Source: Amycolatopsis sp. NBRC 101858 (lineage in GTDB: Bacteria; Actinomycetota; Actinomycetes; Mycobacteriales; Pseudonocardiaceae). From it: a stretch of 64,000 nucleotides of DNA. Location of the stretch: contig NZ_BSTD01000004.1 in assembly GCF_030269325.1 (NCBI RefSeq), positions 350,558-414,557 on the forward strand. Direction: 5' to 3'. The notes below the pieces were generated by a model, which saw only the letters and a list, made by a program, of their open reading frames with translations, did no database searches and was not told the DNA's origin. Below, piece by piece: positions 23,838 through 32,070 of the stretch. The position numbers were made by a program, and so were the translations under genes. Position 1 is the first letter of the stretch. Each line of letters starts with the position of its first letter.

Positions 23838-25270
23838 AGGAGGGGCAGCGCGAGCCGGAAGCGGGCGCCTTCCCCGAGGACGGTCGCCAGCTCGACGTCG
23901 CCGCCGTGCGCGCGGGCCAGCGATCGCGCGATCGACAGCCCCAGGCCCGCGTCCGCGCCACCGGTGCGGGTCCGGGACCGGTCGGCCCGGTAGAAGCGGT
24001 TGAACACCTTGTCCGCCTGCTCGGCCGTCATCCCCGGGCCGTCGTCCGCCACCTCCAGCACCGCGCGCCCGTCCGCCGTGCCGACGCCGATGCGCACCGG
24101 CGTGCCCGGTGGGGTGTGGGCGGCCGCGTTGCCCACCAGGTTCGTGACCACCTGCCGCAGCCGGGCTTCGTCGCCGTCGACCGGGGCCGGGCCCGGCGGC
24201 CCCAGTCCGCCCGGTCCGGTCAGGGAGACCGTGCGCGACGGATCGAGGGTTCGCAGGTCGTGCCGGGCGTCGACGGCGAGGGTGCGCAGGTCCATCGGTG
24301 CGCGGTCGAGCTGGTCCTCGGGGGCTTCGTCGAGCTGGGCGAGCAGCAGCAGGTCCTCGGTGAGCGCCGTGAGCCGGGTCGCCTCGCGGTCGATGCGGTG
24401 CATCGCGTCGTCCACATCGGACGCTTCCGGCAGCGCACCCATCCGGTAGAGCTCCGTCGACCCCTTGATGCCGAACAGCGGCGTGCGCAGCTCGTGGCTG
24501 ACGTCCGCGACGAAGGTGCGCATCCGCGCCTCGGACGCCGCCCGGTCGGCGAAGGCCCCTTCCAGCTGGCCGAGCATGGTGTTGAGCGACGCCGAAAGGT
24601 GCCCGATCTCCGTTCCGGGCGGCGCGAGGACGGGGACGCGGCGGGTGAGGTCACCGCCGGCGATCGCGGCCGCCGTGTGCTCGATCCGGCGCAGCGGCCG
24701 CAGGCCCCGGCCGAGGGCGAACCAGCCGGCCGCGGTCAGCACCACGAGCAGCCCGGCGCCGGTGATCAGGCTGCTCACCCGCAGCTGGGTGAGCGTGGCA
24801 TCGGTGTCGGCGAGCGGCGCGGCCGACACCACCGTGCCGCCCCAGCGGACGGCCGGGCGCGCGACGGCCCGCCAGCGCTCCGATCCGTCGGCCGCGTTCA
24901 GGTCCACGGCGGTCCCGTCGGTGGGCACCGTGCGCAGCGCGTCGAACGGCGGCAGCGTCGCGCCGTCGACCCGCGCGGAGTGCAGGCCGCCCGCCACCGC
25001 GCCGCTCGCGTCCAGGTAGACGACGTACGGGGTGCCGAACAGGTCGAGCGCGGGCCCGACCAGGTCGGGCCGCACGGCGGGGCTCTCGGCGGGCGGCGGG
25101 CCCGCGGCGCGGGAGATGAGCTCGGTCATCGAGCGCAGCTGGCCGTCGAGCCGGTCGAGCTGGAAGTGCTCCAGCTGGTCCGAGACCAGCGTGCTGACGA
25201 GGGTCAGGCCGGCCAGCAGCAGGCCCGCGGTGAGCAGGAGCAGCCGGGCCCGCAGGGACAGCCGCTTCAC
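23834..25270 (-). CDS. Sensor histidine kinase (HAMP-HisKA-HATPase)
   Basis: 478 residues: two transmembrane helices (about residues 8-28 and 168-188) around an extracytoplasmic sensor domain of about 140 residues, then HAMP (GRGLRPLRRIEHTAAAIAGGDLTRRV), H-box DVSHELRTPLFGIKG, N-box QVVTNLVGNAAAH, and G-boxes DDGPGM and GLGLSIARSLARAHGG. GTG 25270 overlaps the response-regulator stop (GTGA). It is the last gene of a five-gene operon with an ABC transporter and should phosphorylate the OmpR-type regulator encoded before it. Confidence 0.94.
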   Translation of the reverse strand: MKRLSLRARLLLLTAGLLLAGLTLVSTLVSDQLEHFQLDRLDGQLRSMTELISRAAGPPPAESPAVRPDLVGPALDLFGTPYVVYLDASGAVAGGLHSARVDGATLPPFDALRTVPTDGTAVDLNAADGSERWRAVARPAVRWGGTVVSAAPLADTDATLTQLRVSSLITGAGLLVVLTAAGWFALGRGLRPLRRIEHTAAAIAGGDLTRRVPVLAPPGTEIGHLSASLNTMLGQLEGAFADRAASEARMRTFVADVSHELRTPLFGIKGSTELYRMGALPEASDVDDAMHRIDREATRLTALTEDLLLLAQLDEAPEDQLDRAPMDLRTLAVDARHDLRTLDPSRTVSLTGPGGLGPPGPAPVDGDEARLRQVVTNLVGNAAAHTPPGTPVRIGVGTADGRAVLEVADDGPGMTAEQADKVFNRFYRADRSRTRTGGADAGLGLSIARSLARAHGGDVELATVLGEGARFRLALPLL

Positions 25271-25950
25271 CGCCGGGGCTCCCGCAGCACGTAGCCGACG
25301 CCGTGCACGGTGTGGATCAGCTTGGGCTCCTCGGTGTCCACTTTCCGGCGGAGGTAAGAGATGTAGGTGTCGACGATGCTGGCGTCGCCGCCGAAGTCGT
25401 CGCGCCACACGCGGTCGAGGATCTGCGCCTTGGACACCACACGACCGGCGTTCTCCATCAGGTAGCGCAGCAGCCGGAACTCCGTGGCGGACACGCGCAC
25501 CGGCTTTCCCGCGCGCGTGACCTGGTGGCCGCCGGCGTCGAGGGCGAGGGTGCCGACCGCCACGACGTCGGCCGGGTGCCCGGCGGTCCGGCGGAGGATC
25601 GCGCGGATCCGCGCGATCAGCTCCGCCAGGTCGAACGGCTTCGTCACGTAGTCGTCGGCCCCGAGGGACAAGCCGGTCACCTTGTCGGCCTGCCCGTCCC
25701 GCGCGGTGAGGAACAGGACCGGGACCGGCATGCGCCGCTCGCGCAGCCGCCGGACCACCTCGAAGCCGTCCAGATCCGGCAGCATGACGTCGAGCAGCAC
25801 CAGGTCCGGTGGTTCGGCGGTGGCCGCGGCGACGGCTTCCCCCGCCGTCGCCGCGGACGTCACCCGGAAGCCGGCGAACCGGAGCGCGGCCGACAGCAGC
25901 TCGCGGACGGTGGCTTCGTCGTCGACCACCAGCAGCCGCTGCGCACTCAT
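25267..25950 (-). CDS. OmpR-family DNA-binding response regulator
   Basis: 227 residues: receiver domain with acidic DDE (VVDDEATV), phosphoacceptor in VLLDVMLPDLDGF, conserved Thr and Lys (YVTKPF), then a winged-helix DNA-binding domain (RVSATEFRLLRYLMENAGRVVSKAQILDRVW...YISYLRRKVD). ATG 25950 is preferred over 25959 because it forms an ATGA overlap with the membrane-protein gene. Its likely targets include its own operon, which is preceded by CTCCCAG direct repeats spaced 10-11 bp. Confidence 0.93.
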   Translation of the reverse strand: MSAQRLLVVDDEATVRELLSAALRFAGFRVTSAATAGEAVAAATAEPPDLVLLDVMLPDLDGFEVVRRLRERRMPVPVLFLTARDGQADKVTGLSLGADDYVTKPFDLAELIARIRAILRRTAGHPADVVAVGTLALDAGGHQVTRAGKPVRVSATEFRLLRYLMENAGRVVSKAQILDRVWRDDFGGDASIVDTYISYLRRKVDTEEPKLIHTVHGVGYVLREPRR

Positions 25951-26996
25951 CGCTTCCATGCCGGCGAGGATACGGAGAGCGCGCTGAGAACCAGGCTGCC
26001 CGCGAACCCGGCGAGCGCGCCGGCCGCGAGCGCGAGCAGCGGGTTCGCGGTGAGGCGCACGTCCAGGACCGGCACGGAGAAGCCGAACGCGGACACCGAG
26101 ACCTCGGCCGAAACGCGCGAGAGCAGCGTCATGACGACGGCCACGCCACCCGCCACCGCGCTCACGGCCGCCGCCCGGCGCAGCGGGCGGCCGCGGCGGA
26201 CGACGAGGACGATGACGGACACCAGCAGAAGCGCGCCGGACACCCAGAGCCCGGGCGTGAAGGACCCGAAAGCCGGCACGCAGGGGAGCGCGGGGTCCAC
26301 CATCCACGGCACGCCGAGCCCCAGCAGCACGGCGCCGGTCACCAGCTGGGGGAGGACGAGCAGCACCCCACCGGCGGCCGCCGCGCCCCCGAACGCCCAG
26401 GCCGCGACGAAGCACACCACCGCGAGCCCCGCGGCGGGCCACCGCAGCGCGCGAAAACCCGTTGCCACCGAGGGAAACCGCGTCATGAGCCAGCACACGC
26501 CGACCACGGCGAGCGCCAAGATCGCCGCGCCCAGCACCGCGGGCCCGACCGCGACGGAGAACCCGGCGTCCAACCGGCCGGGCAACGGAATCCGCGGCCC
26601 GGTGGAGACACAGCCTCGCAGCCCGCCGGTACCCTCCGGAAGAGCGAGATTTCCCTTGGCCAGTAAGGCGATCACCGCCATTCCCGCGGAGAACGCCGCT
26701 GCGGCCACGGCACCACGGACGAGCAACTCGCCGTCACGACGATGCAGCAGCAACCCCAGAACCACCGCGCCCACAAGGGAAACCCCGAGCGGGATCCCGT
26801 GCAGGTCGCCGTGCAAGGCGACGGGAAGCCCGGCCGCCGGCACCGCCTCGACGTCCACCGGAGCGCCCACTGCCAGGGCGACGACCGCCGGGGTGAACCG
26901 GCCGGCGCCGAGCAGGGCCAGGCCGGCCGCCGCGACCCCCGCCATGGCGAGCAGCGCGGCGACGGCGGCGGCCAGGCCCCGGGACACCTCCCGCAT
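25947..26996 (-). CDS. Polytopic integral membrane protein of unknown function, ABC operon-associated
   Basis: 349 residues with about eight hydrophobic helices (first at residues 8-30) and no recognised domain. Pairs of cysteines occur near residues 135 (RGCVSTGPRIPLPG) and 235 (LPCVPAFG), each in a probable extracytoplasmic loop, possibly forming a disulfide. ATGA overlaps on both sides (26996 with the permease stop, 25947 with the regulator start) tie it to the transporter and two-component system. It could be a second permease-like subunit or a sensor accessory. That is inference. Confidence 0.78.
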   Translation of the reverse strand: MREVSRGLAAAVAALLAMAGVAAAGLALLGAGRFTPAVVALAVGAPVDVEAVPAAGLPVALHGDLHGIPLGVSLVGAVVLGLLLHRRDGELLVRGAVAAAAFSAGMAVIALLAKGNLALPEGTGGLRGCVSTGPRIPLPGRLDAGFSVAVGPAVLGAAILALAVVGVCWLMTRFPSVATGFRALRWPAAGLAVVCFVAAWAFGGAAAAGGVLLVLPQLVTGAVLLGLGVPWMVDPALPCVPAFGSFTPGLWVSGALLLVSVIVLVVRRGRPLRRAAAVSAVAGGVAVVMTLLSRVSAEVSVSAFGFSVPVLDVRLTANPLLALAAGALAGFAGSLVLSALSVSSPAWKR

Positions 26997-27757
26997 CAGA
27001 CGTCCCGGCGCCGGAACACGGCGAACGCGACGGCCAGCACCACCGCGACTCCCGCGCACATCCCGGCCAGGTTCAGCCAGGGGTGCGGGAAGTCCGGGTC
27101 GGGGACCGTCTTGAAGACCGCCGAAGCGCCGAGTGTGGGCCAGTAGAAGAACATCCCGCGCAGCCACGCCGGGAAGAGCCCCGCGAGGGCCGGCACCAGG
27201 AAGACGATCCCGACGAGGGTGGCGAGTGCGCCCGCGGTGGCGCGCATGAGCGTGCCGAGCCCGACCGCGAGCAGCGCGATCGCGGCCAGGTAGAGCCCGC
27301 CGCCCGTCACAGCGGAGAGCACGCCGGGGTCGCCGAACCGCGCGTGCGGCAGGTCCTGGGCGGCCAGGACGGCCTGGCCGAGGAAGAAGGCGCCGGACAT
27401 CAGCACCTGGCCCGCCACCACGGCGACGCCGACGGCCACGACGACCTTGGCCGCCAGCAGCCGGCTCCGGCGGGGTGTCGCGATCAGGGACGTCTGCATG
27501 AGCCCGGTCGCGTGCTCGGCGGTGACGACCAGGATGCCGAGCACGCCGATGATCAGCTGCGCGACGATGTACGACGTCAGGCTGCGGTCGGTGGGGTCCC
27601 AGGCCCGCGGGTCCTCGGCGTAGGTCTTCGCGGCGGCGTTCATGGCCAGCGCCGTGATGCCGAGCCCCACCGCGAAGAGGCACGCCACGGTGTACCAGGT
27701 CGAGCGCAGGCTGCGGAGCTTGATCCACTCGGCGTGGACCGACTGGGCGAAGGTCAC
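26996..27757 (-). CDS. ABC transporter permease (ABC-2 type)
   Basis: 253 residues, six helices: FAQSVHAEWIKLRSLRSTWYTV at the N-terminus is the typical ABC-2 amphipathic entry of actinobacterial permeases, followed by GLMQTSLIATPRRSRLLAAKV in the first cytoplasmic loop. GTG 27757 overlaps the ATPase stop (GTGA). It should pair with the ATPase upstream to form an exporter; ABC-2 permeases of this type commonly confer drug or peptide resistance when linked to a two-component system. Confidence 0.9.
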   Translation of the reverse strand: MTFAQSVHAEWIKLRSLRSTWYTVACLFAVGLGITALAMNAAAKTYAEDPRAWDPTDRSLTSYIVAQLIIGVLGILVVTAEHATGLMQTSLIATPRRSRLLAAKVVVAVGVAVVAGQVLMSGAFFLGQAVLAAQDLPHARFGDPGVLSAVTGGGLYLAAIALLAVGLGTLMRATAGALATLVGIVFLVPALAGLFPAWLRGMFFYWPTLGASAVFKTVPDPDFPHPWLNLAGMCAGVAVVLAVAFAVFRRRDV

Positions 27758-28659
27758 GCGCTCGCTCCTTCGTACTCGACGCTGTCCTTGGTGAGCTCCA
27801 TGAAGGCGTCTTCGAGCGAGACGCGCTGCGGCGTGAGCTCGGCGAGCGCGACGCCGTGGTAGGCCGCGAGCTTGCCGATCTCCCCGCTCGTCAGGCCGGA
27901 GACGACGAGCGAGGCTTCGACGCCTTCGCGCACACTGGCCCCGGCGGTGACGAGCAGCCGCCCGAAACCGGTGTCCGGCGTGCGGACGAGCACGGTGCCT
28001 TCGCCGCGGACGAGCTCGCTCACGGCGGTGTCGGCGACGAGCCGGCCCCGGCCGATGACGACGAGGTGGTCGGCGGTCTGGGCCATCTCGCTCATGAGGT
28101 GGCTCGACACGAGCACCGCGCGGCCTTCACGGGCGAGCGAGCGCATGAAGTCGCGGATCCACCGGATGCCTTCGGGATCGAGCCCGTTCACCGGCTCGTC
28201 GAAGATCAGCACGCGCGGGTCGCCGAGCAGCGCCGCCGCGATGCCGAGGCGCTGGCGCATGCCGAGGGAGAACCCGCCGGCCCGCTTCCCGCCCACGCCG
28301 TCCAGGCCGGTCCGGGCGAGCACCTCGCCGACGCGGCGGCGGGGGAGCCCGTTGCTCACCGCGAGCGCGAGCAGGTGATCGGCCGCCTTCCGGCCACCGT
28401 GGACGGCGCCCGCGTCGAGCAGCGCGCCGACTTCGGTCAGGGGCACGGGGAGGTCGCGGTAGCGGCGCCCGCCGACGCTGACGGACCCCCGCGTCGGGGC
28501 GGCGAGGCCCAGGATCATCTTCATGGTCGTGGACTTGCCGGCCCCGTTCGGCCCGAGGAACCCGGTGACCTGCCCGGGTGCCACGGTGAACGACAGGTCG
28601 TCCACGACGGTGTCGGGGCCGTACCGCTTGGTCAGGCCGCGTACTTCGATGGTGGTCAT
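27754..28659 (-). CDS. ABC transporter ATP-binding protein
   Basis: 301 residues: Walker A GPNGAGKST (residues 36-44), Q-loop region, signature GFSLGMRQRL, Walker B VLIFDEPVNGLDPEG and H-loop SSHLMSE. The C-terminal extension resembles the bacitracin/lantibiotic exporter BcrA-type ATPases. ATG 28659. First gene of a fully coupled operon: ATPase, permease, membrane protein, response regulator, histidine kinase. Confidence 0.94.
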   Translation of the reverse strand: MTTIEVRGLTKRYGPDTVVDDLSFTVAPGQVTGFLGPNGAGKSTTMKMILGLAAPTRGSVSVGGRRYRDLPVPLTEVGALLDAGAVHGGRKAADHLLALAVSNGLPRRRVGEVLARTGLDGVGGKRAGGFSLGMRQRLGIAAALLGDPRVLIFDEPVNGLDPEGIRWIRDFMRSLAREGRAVLVSSHLMSEMAQTADHLVVIGRGRLVADTAVSELVRGEGTVLVRTPDTGFGRLLVTAGASVREGVEASLVVSGLTSGEIGKLAAYHGVALAELTPQRVSLEDAFMELTKDSVEYEGASA

Positions 28660-28693
28660 GGCGGCGAGCGTGGCCCGCCCGCCTGGCCGGTTC

Positions 28694-28721
28694 CTGGGAG
28701 GTTCTGGGAGAACCCTGGGAG
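28694..28721 (-). promoter_or_regulatory. Three CTCCCAG direct repeats upstream of ABC/two-component operon
   Basis: On the minus strand CTCCCAG occurs three times (28721-28715, 28710-28704 and 28700-28694), with 11- and 10-bp steps and flanking TT/AACC letters, 35-62 bp before the ATPase start. Phased direct repeats are the binding pattern of OmpR-type regulators such as the one encoded in this operon, suggesting autoregulation. Not proven. Confidence 0.55.
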
Positions 28722-28723
28722 AT

Positions 28724-28751
28724 CCGCGGCCGGACGGGGGTCCGGCCGCGG
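28724..28751. terminator. GC hairpin between DUF4097-like gene and ABC operon
   Basis: Perfect 12-bp arms CCGCGGCCGGAC (28724-28735) and GTCCGGCCGCGG (28740-28751), loop GGGG, no T-tract. It is 24 bp past the DUF4097-like stop on the minus strand and upstream of the operon repeats. Confidence 0.7.
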
Positions 28752-28775
28752 CGTTCTCCGGAAATCGAGCCCGGG

Positions 28776-29606
28776 TCAGGCGTCCGCGCGGTGGATGACG
28801 ATGTCGCCGAGGCGCGTGCGGGCGTGGATCTTGGCGTGGTCCGCGGCTTCGGCCGCGTTCTCCGGCAGGGAGTTGCGCACCGCGCCCTTGGTGCTGTCCG
28901 CGTCGACCGACGCGGTGGTTCCCGCGGCGACGCCGACCTCGATGCCGCCCGCGGCGTTGGTCAGGTCCGCCTGGCCGCTCGTCATGCGGCCGATCCGGAT
29001 CGGGCAGTGCGCCGCCTTGGCGAAGACACTGCCGTCGGCGTGGTCGACGGTGAAGCTGCCGCCGGAACCGGTGAAGTCGACGTCGGCGTGCCCCCGGCCG
29101 AGCCACACCCGGCCGCTCGCACCGACGTACCGGAGCGTGCCCCCGGCCTCGCCGATCCGCACATCGGCCGTGCCGCCGTCGAGGTCGGCGGTCCCGGCGA
29201 CGTGGCCGACCTCGACCTCACCGGAGGAGAGCCGGCCTTGCAGGGCGCCGGCGTGGGCGAGCTGCACCCGGCCGGACGCGATGTCCAGCGAGCAGGTGCC
29301 GAGCCGGCCGTCGGCGTGCACGTCCGTCCAGGCGGTCTCCAGGACCAGCGCCGACCCGGCCGGCAGCTCGACGGTGATGGCGACCGACCCGTTCTTGGCG
29401 CCGGGCTTGGTGGTCTTGATCGTGAGCTCACCGCCGGCGAAGGCGACTTCGGTCTGCTCGGCGACCTTGACGTCCGACTTGCTCGCGCGGTTCACGGGCT
29501 CGACCCGCACCACCGTGTCCGGCCGCTCGCTCGCGGCGATCCGCACGCGGGCGCCGGCGGTGGTGAGCGTGGCGGTGATGGGTTCCGGCGTGGTGAAGAC
29601 GGTCAT
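28776..29606 (-). CDS. DUF4097-family beta-helix-like protein
   Basis: 276 residues with a repeating short beta-strand pattern (VRIAASERPDTVVRVEP, VEVGHVAGTADLDGGTADVRIGEAGGTL, VDFTGSGGSFTVDHADGSV, GDIVIHRADA) that matches DUF4097, a family with a stacked-strand fold and no known enzymatic residue. No signal peptide is visible, so it is probably cytoplasmic. ATG 29606 follows AAGGGGAAC. Family members often accompany stress-regulated membrane operons, as here with the ABC/two-component system downstream, although a strong hairpin separates them. Confidence 0.82.
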   Translation of the reverse strand: MTVFTTPEPITATLTTAGARVRIAASERPDTVVRVEPVNRASKSDVKVAEQTEVAFAGGELTIKTTKPGAKNGSVAITVELPAGSALVLETAWTDVHADGRLGTCSLDIASGRVQLAHAGALQGRLSSGEVEVGHVAGTADLDGGTADVRIGEAGGTLRYVGASGRVWLGRGHADVDFTGSGGSFTVDHADGSVFAKAAHCPIRIGRMTSGQADLTNAAGGIEVGVAAGTTASVDADSTKGAVRNSLPENAAEAADHAKIHARTRLGDIVIHRADA

Positions 29607-29697
29607 GGTGTTCCCCTTGTCGTGTGGTCCCTCTGGTGCGTTGGGACCACCTTCGCCGGGGGACCTGACACCGGCCTGACACCGCCCGGACACCCGC

Positions 29698-30282
29698 TCA
29701 GTCACGGGCGGCGCGGGCGCGCAGGTGGGCCCGTTCGCCGTGCTGCCCGAAGAGGATGAGCAGCTCGACGGCCTTCCCGTCGGCGCTCCCGAGCCAGTGG
29801 GGCAGCGTCGTGTCGAACTCCGCGGCCTCGCCCGCCGGCAGCACGAGATCGTGCTCGCCGAGGACCAGCCGCAGCCGGCCGTGGAGCACGTAGAGCCACT
29901 CGTGGCCGTCGTGGGTCTGGTGCTCCGGCTCGGGCGGGTGGTCGCTGCCGGGGATGAGCATCTTGTACGCCTGCATGCCGCCCGGGCGCCGTGACAGCGG
30001 CACGAACGTCATGCCGTAGCGGTGGATCGGGGCGAGGTGGACGCGCGGGTCGCCGGTGCGGGGCGCGCCGACGAGGTCGTCGAGCGGGACGCGGTAGGCC
30101 CGGGCCAGCGGCAGCAGCAGTTCCAGGCTGGCCCGCCGCTGCCCGCTCTCCAGCCGGGACAGCGTGCTCTCCGACACCCCGGTGGTGCCGGCGACCTCGG
30201 CCAGCGTCAGCCCGCGGTGGCGGCGCAGCGCCCGCAGCCGGGGGCCGACGGCGTGCAGGATGTCCTCGAAGTCGTCGGTCAC
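29698..30282 (-). CDS. XRE-family regulator with C-terminal cupin domain
   Basis: 194 residues. HTH_3 at residues 10-65 (RLRALRRHRGLTLAEVAGTTGVSESTLSRLESGQRRASLELLLPLARAYRV), then a cupin at about 115-185 (EHQTHDGHEWLYVLHGRLRLVLGEHDLVLPAGEAAEFDTTLPHWLG). GTG 30282. This class commonly represses a divergent gene, here the methyltransferase at 30348 across 65 bp that contain the dyad CGTGCC-N5-GGCACG at 30312-30328. Confidence 0.9.
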   Translation of the reverse strand: MTDDFEDILHAVGPRLRALRRHRGLTLAEVAGTTGVSESTLSRLESGQRRASLELLLPLARAYRVPLDDLVGAPRTGDPRVHLAPIHRYGMTFVPLSRRPGGMQAYKMLIPGSDHPPEPEHQTHDGHEWLYVLHGRLRLVLGEHDLVLPAGEAAEFDTTLPHWLGSADGKAVELLILFGQHGERAHLRARAARD

Positions 30283-30347
30283 CCGGCCATCTTGCCGAAA
30301 CCGCAAGAAACCGTGCCACTTCGGCACGGGCCGGGCACGGTGGGCCC

Positions 30348-30965
30348 ATGACCACGTTCTGGGACACCCACTACGCGACGCCGCGAGCCGACCCCCGGGC
30401 GAACGTCCGGCTCACCGAGGTCGCGGCCGATCTCGCCCCGGGCACCGCGCTCGACCTGGGGAGCGGCGCCTGCGGTGACACGCTGTGGCTCGCCCGCCGC
30501 GGCTGGCGCGTGACCGCGGCCGACGTCTCCGGCGTCGCGATCGCCCGCCTGGCCGGACTTTCCCGGGAACTCGGGCTCGGCGACCGGGTCACGGCGGAGC
30601 GGCACGACCTGGCCGAGACCTTTCCCGCCGGCTGCTTCGACCTCGTCTCGGCGCACTACCTGCACACGCCCTTCGCCCTGCCGCGCGCTCGTGTCCTGCG
30701 GCGGGCCGCGCACGCACTGTCCCCGGGCGGGCGGCTGCTGGTCGTCGACCACGGGTCGGTCGCGCCGTGGTCGTGGGACCAGGAGGCGCGGTTCGCCTCC
30801 GCGGCGGAGGTGGCGCGCTCGCTGGAGCTCGACGCCGGCGAATGGGCGGTCGAGCGGGCCGACGCCCTGTCCCGCCGCGCCACCGGGCCCGGCGGGCAGG
30901 TCGCCGACGTCGTCGACCACCTGCTGCTGATCCGCCGCACGCAGCGACCGTCCGAGGAGAACTGA
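30348..30965 (+). CDS. Class I SAM-dependent methyltransferase
   Basis: 205 residues. Motif I ALDLGSGACGDTLWLARRGW (LDLGxGxCGD-type), motif II VTAADVSGVAIARL, post-I DLVSAHYLHTP and motif III GGRLLVVDHG fix the fold; it belongs to the Methyltransf_25/ubiE-like group that appears with XRE-cupin regulators. ATG 30348. The DinB gene starts 2 bp after its stop (GTG 30968), so both are one transcript. Substrate unknown. Confidence 0.9.
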   Translation: MTTFWDTHYATPRADPRANVRLTEVAADLAPGTALDLGSGACGDTLWLARRGWRVTAADVSGVAIARLAGLSRELGLGDRVTAERHDLAETFPAGCFDLVSAHYLHTPFALPRARVLRRAAHALSPGGRLLVVDHGSVAPWSWDQEARFASAAEVARSLELDAGEWAVERADALSRRATGPGGQVADVVDHLLLIRRTQRPSEEN

Positions 30966-30967
30966 CC

Positions 30968-31444
30968 GTGCCCCGCCGACGCGACACCCCGCCCCCGCGG
31001 ACCGGCCCCGGCGAAAAGGAGGTGCTGCGCGCGTTCCTCGACCAGCTGCGCGCCGCGGTGGCCGCCAAGGCCGAGGGCGTGCCGGAACCGCAGGCCCGGA
31101 CACCCGGCGTGCCGTCGGGCACGTCGCTGCTGGGCCTCGTGCGGCACCTGACCCACGTCGAGCGCTTCACGTTCCTGGGCGAGCGCACGGCCGACTGGCC
31201 CGGCACGTTCCGGCCGCGTCCCGAGGAGACGGCCGCCGCGCTGCTGGCCGGCTACCGCGCGGCGGTCGAGGAGGCCAACGCCGTCATCGACGCGTGCTCC
31301 GACCTGACCGAGCCGGTCGCCCGCCGCACCGGGACGCCGCCGTCGATGCGCTGGGCGCTGGTCCACATGATCGAGGAGACGGGCCGCCACGCCGGCCACG
31401 CCGACATCCTGCGCGAGCTGATCGACGGCTCCACGGGCCGGTAG
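30968..31444 (+). CDS. DinB/DUF664-family protein
   Basis: 158 residues of the DinB four-helix bundle (DUF664 branch): N-terminal FLDQLRAAVAAKAEGV, then SLLGLVRHLTHVERFTF with the first conserved His, and C-terminal IEETGRHAGHADILRELIDG with the other His ligands, implying a divalent metal site. Such proteins are thiol-dependent transferase-like in related families. Start GTG 30968, preceded by GAGGAGA. It is followed by a strong hairpin. Confidence 0.9.
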   Translation: MPRRRDTPPPRTGPGEKEVLRAFLDQLRAAVAAKAEGVPEPQARTPGVPSGTSLLGLVRHLTHVERFTFLGERTADWPGTFRPRPEETAAALLAGYRAAVEEANAVIDACSDLTEPVARRTGTPPSMRWALVHMIEETGRHAGHADILRELIDGSTGR

Positions 31445-31472
31445 CCCCGCACCTCGTCGGCACGAAGACGAA

Positions 31473-31502
31473 CCGGGCCCGCCGGTGGTGACGCGGGCCC
31501 GG
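31473..31502. terminator. Bidirectional hairpin after DinB gene
   Basis: Perfect 10-bp arms CCGGGCCCGC (31473-31482) and GCGGGCCCGG (31493-31502) with a 10-base loop, between the convergent DinB and membrane-protein genes. Confidence 0.75.
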
Positions 31503-31510
31503 GTCCCTTC

Positions 31511-32014
31511 CTAGCGGATCGTCTTGGCCGCCGCGAAGTAGGCGTTCGACGGCGTCATGAACGACAGCACCACGCCGGCGACCGCGGCGAGCACGCCGAC
31601 GTAGCCGACGATCGTGCTCTGCCCGACCAGCAGCGAGAGCAGCGACAGGGCCGTGAGCACCGTGAGCACGATCCGCGCCCAGTTCCGGCCGGCGCGCAGC
31701 TTGAACGCGAACAGCAGGTACAGCGCGGCGATGATCACGGCGATCACGACCGCGGTGATCATCGCGATGTTCACGGCCTGGTCGATCTGGGTGTCGGTCA
31801 GGCCGCCGCCGTTTTGTCTGTTCGAATTGCGCAACGCATCGGCGATCGCGTCACGATTTCCGAAGATGAGCAATCCCCCGATGAGCCCGATGACGGTCGA
31901 GGCGATGAACGCCCAGAAAGCGCCTTCGACCGTGCTGGGCCGAGCGGGAGCCGCGGCCGGCTGACCGGAGGCGGCGGACTCGGGATAATTCGGGTAGTTC
32001 GGTGATTCGGTCAT
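31511..32014 (-). CDS. Small integral membrane protein with Pro-rich N-terminus
   Basis: 167 residues: an Asn/Pro/Ala-rich cytoplasmic N-terminus (NYPNYPESAASGQPAAAPARP), then four helices (AFWAFIASTVIGLIGGLLIF, AMITAVVIAVIIAALYLLFAF, IVLTVLTALSLLSLLV, VGVLAAVAGVVLSFM). This organisation resembles the many uncharacterised actinobacterial 'DUF4064-like' proteins, but no family is claimed. ATG 32014. It is followed tail to tail by the DinB terminator. Confidence 0.8.
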   Translation of the reverse strand: MTESPNYPNYPESAASGQPAAAPARPSTVEGAFWAFIASTVIGLIGGLLIFGNRDAIADALRNSNRQNGGGLTDTQIDQAVNIAMITAVVIAVIIAALYLLFAFKLRAGRNWARIVLTVLTALSLLSLLVGQSTIVGYVGVLAAVAGVVLSFMTPSNAYFAAAKTIR

Positions 32015-32070
32015 GGAGATCAAATAGCACGCTTCCGGATGGGCCGCTGAATGAACGGACGTTCCCGGCG

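Noticed and set aside
22493..25294. 933-codon plus-strand open frame across kup and the histidine kinase
   Set aside because: Out-of-frame reading of kup then antisense of the kinase, no start signal and no domain.
30312..30328. CGTGCC-N5-GGCACG inverted repeat between XRE-cupin and methyltransferase genes
   Set aside because: Placed well for an operator, but short GC-rich dyads are frequent here; mentioned with the regulator and not listed as a feature.
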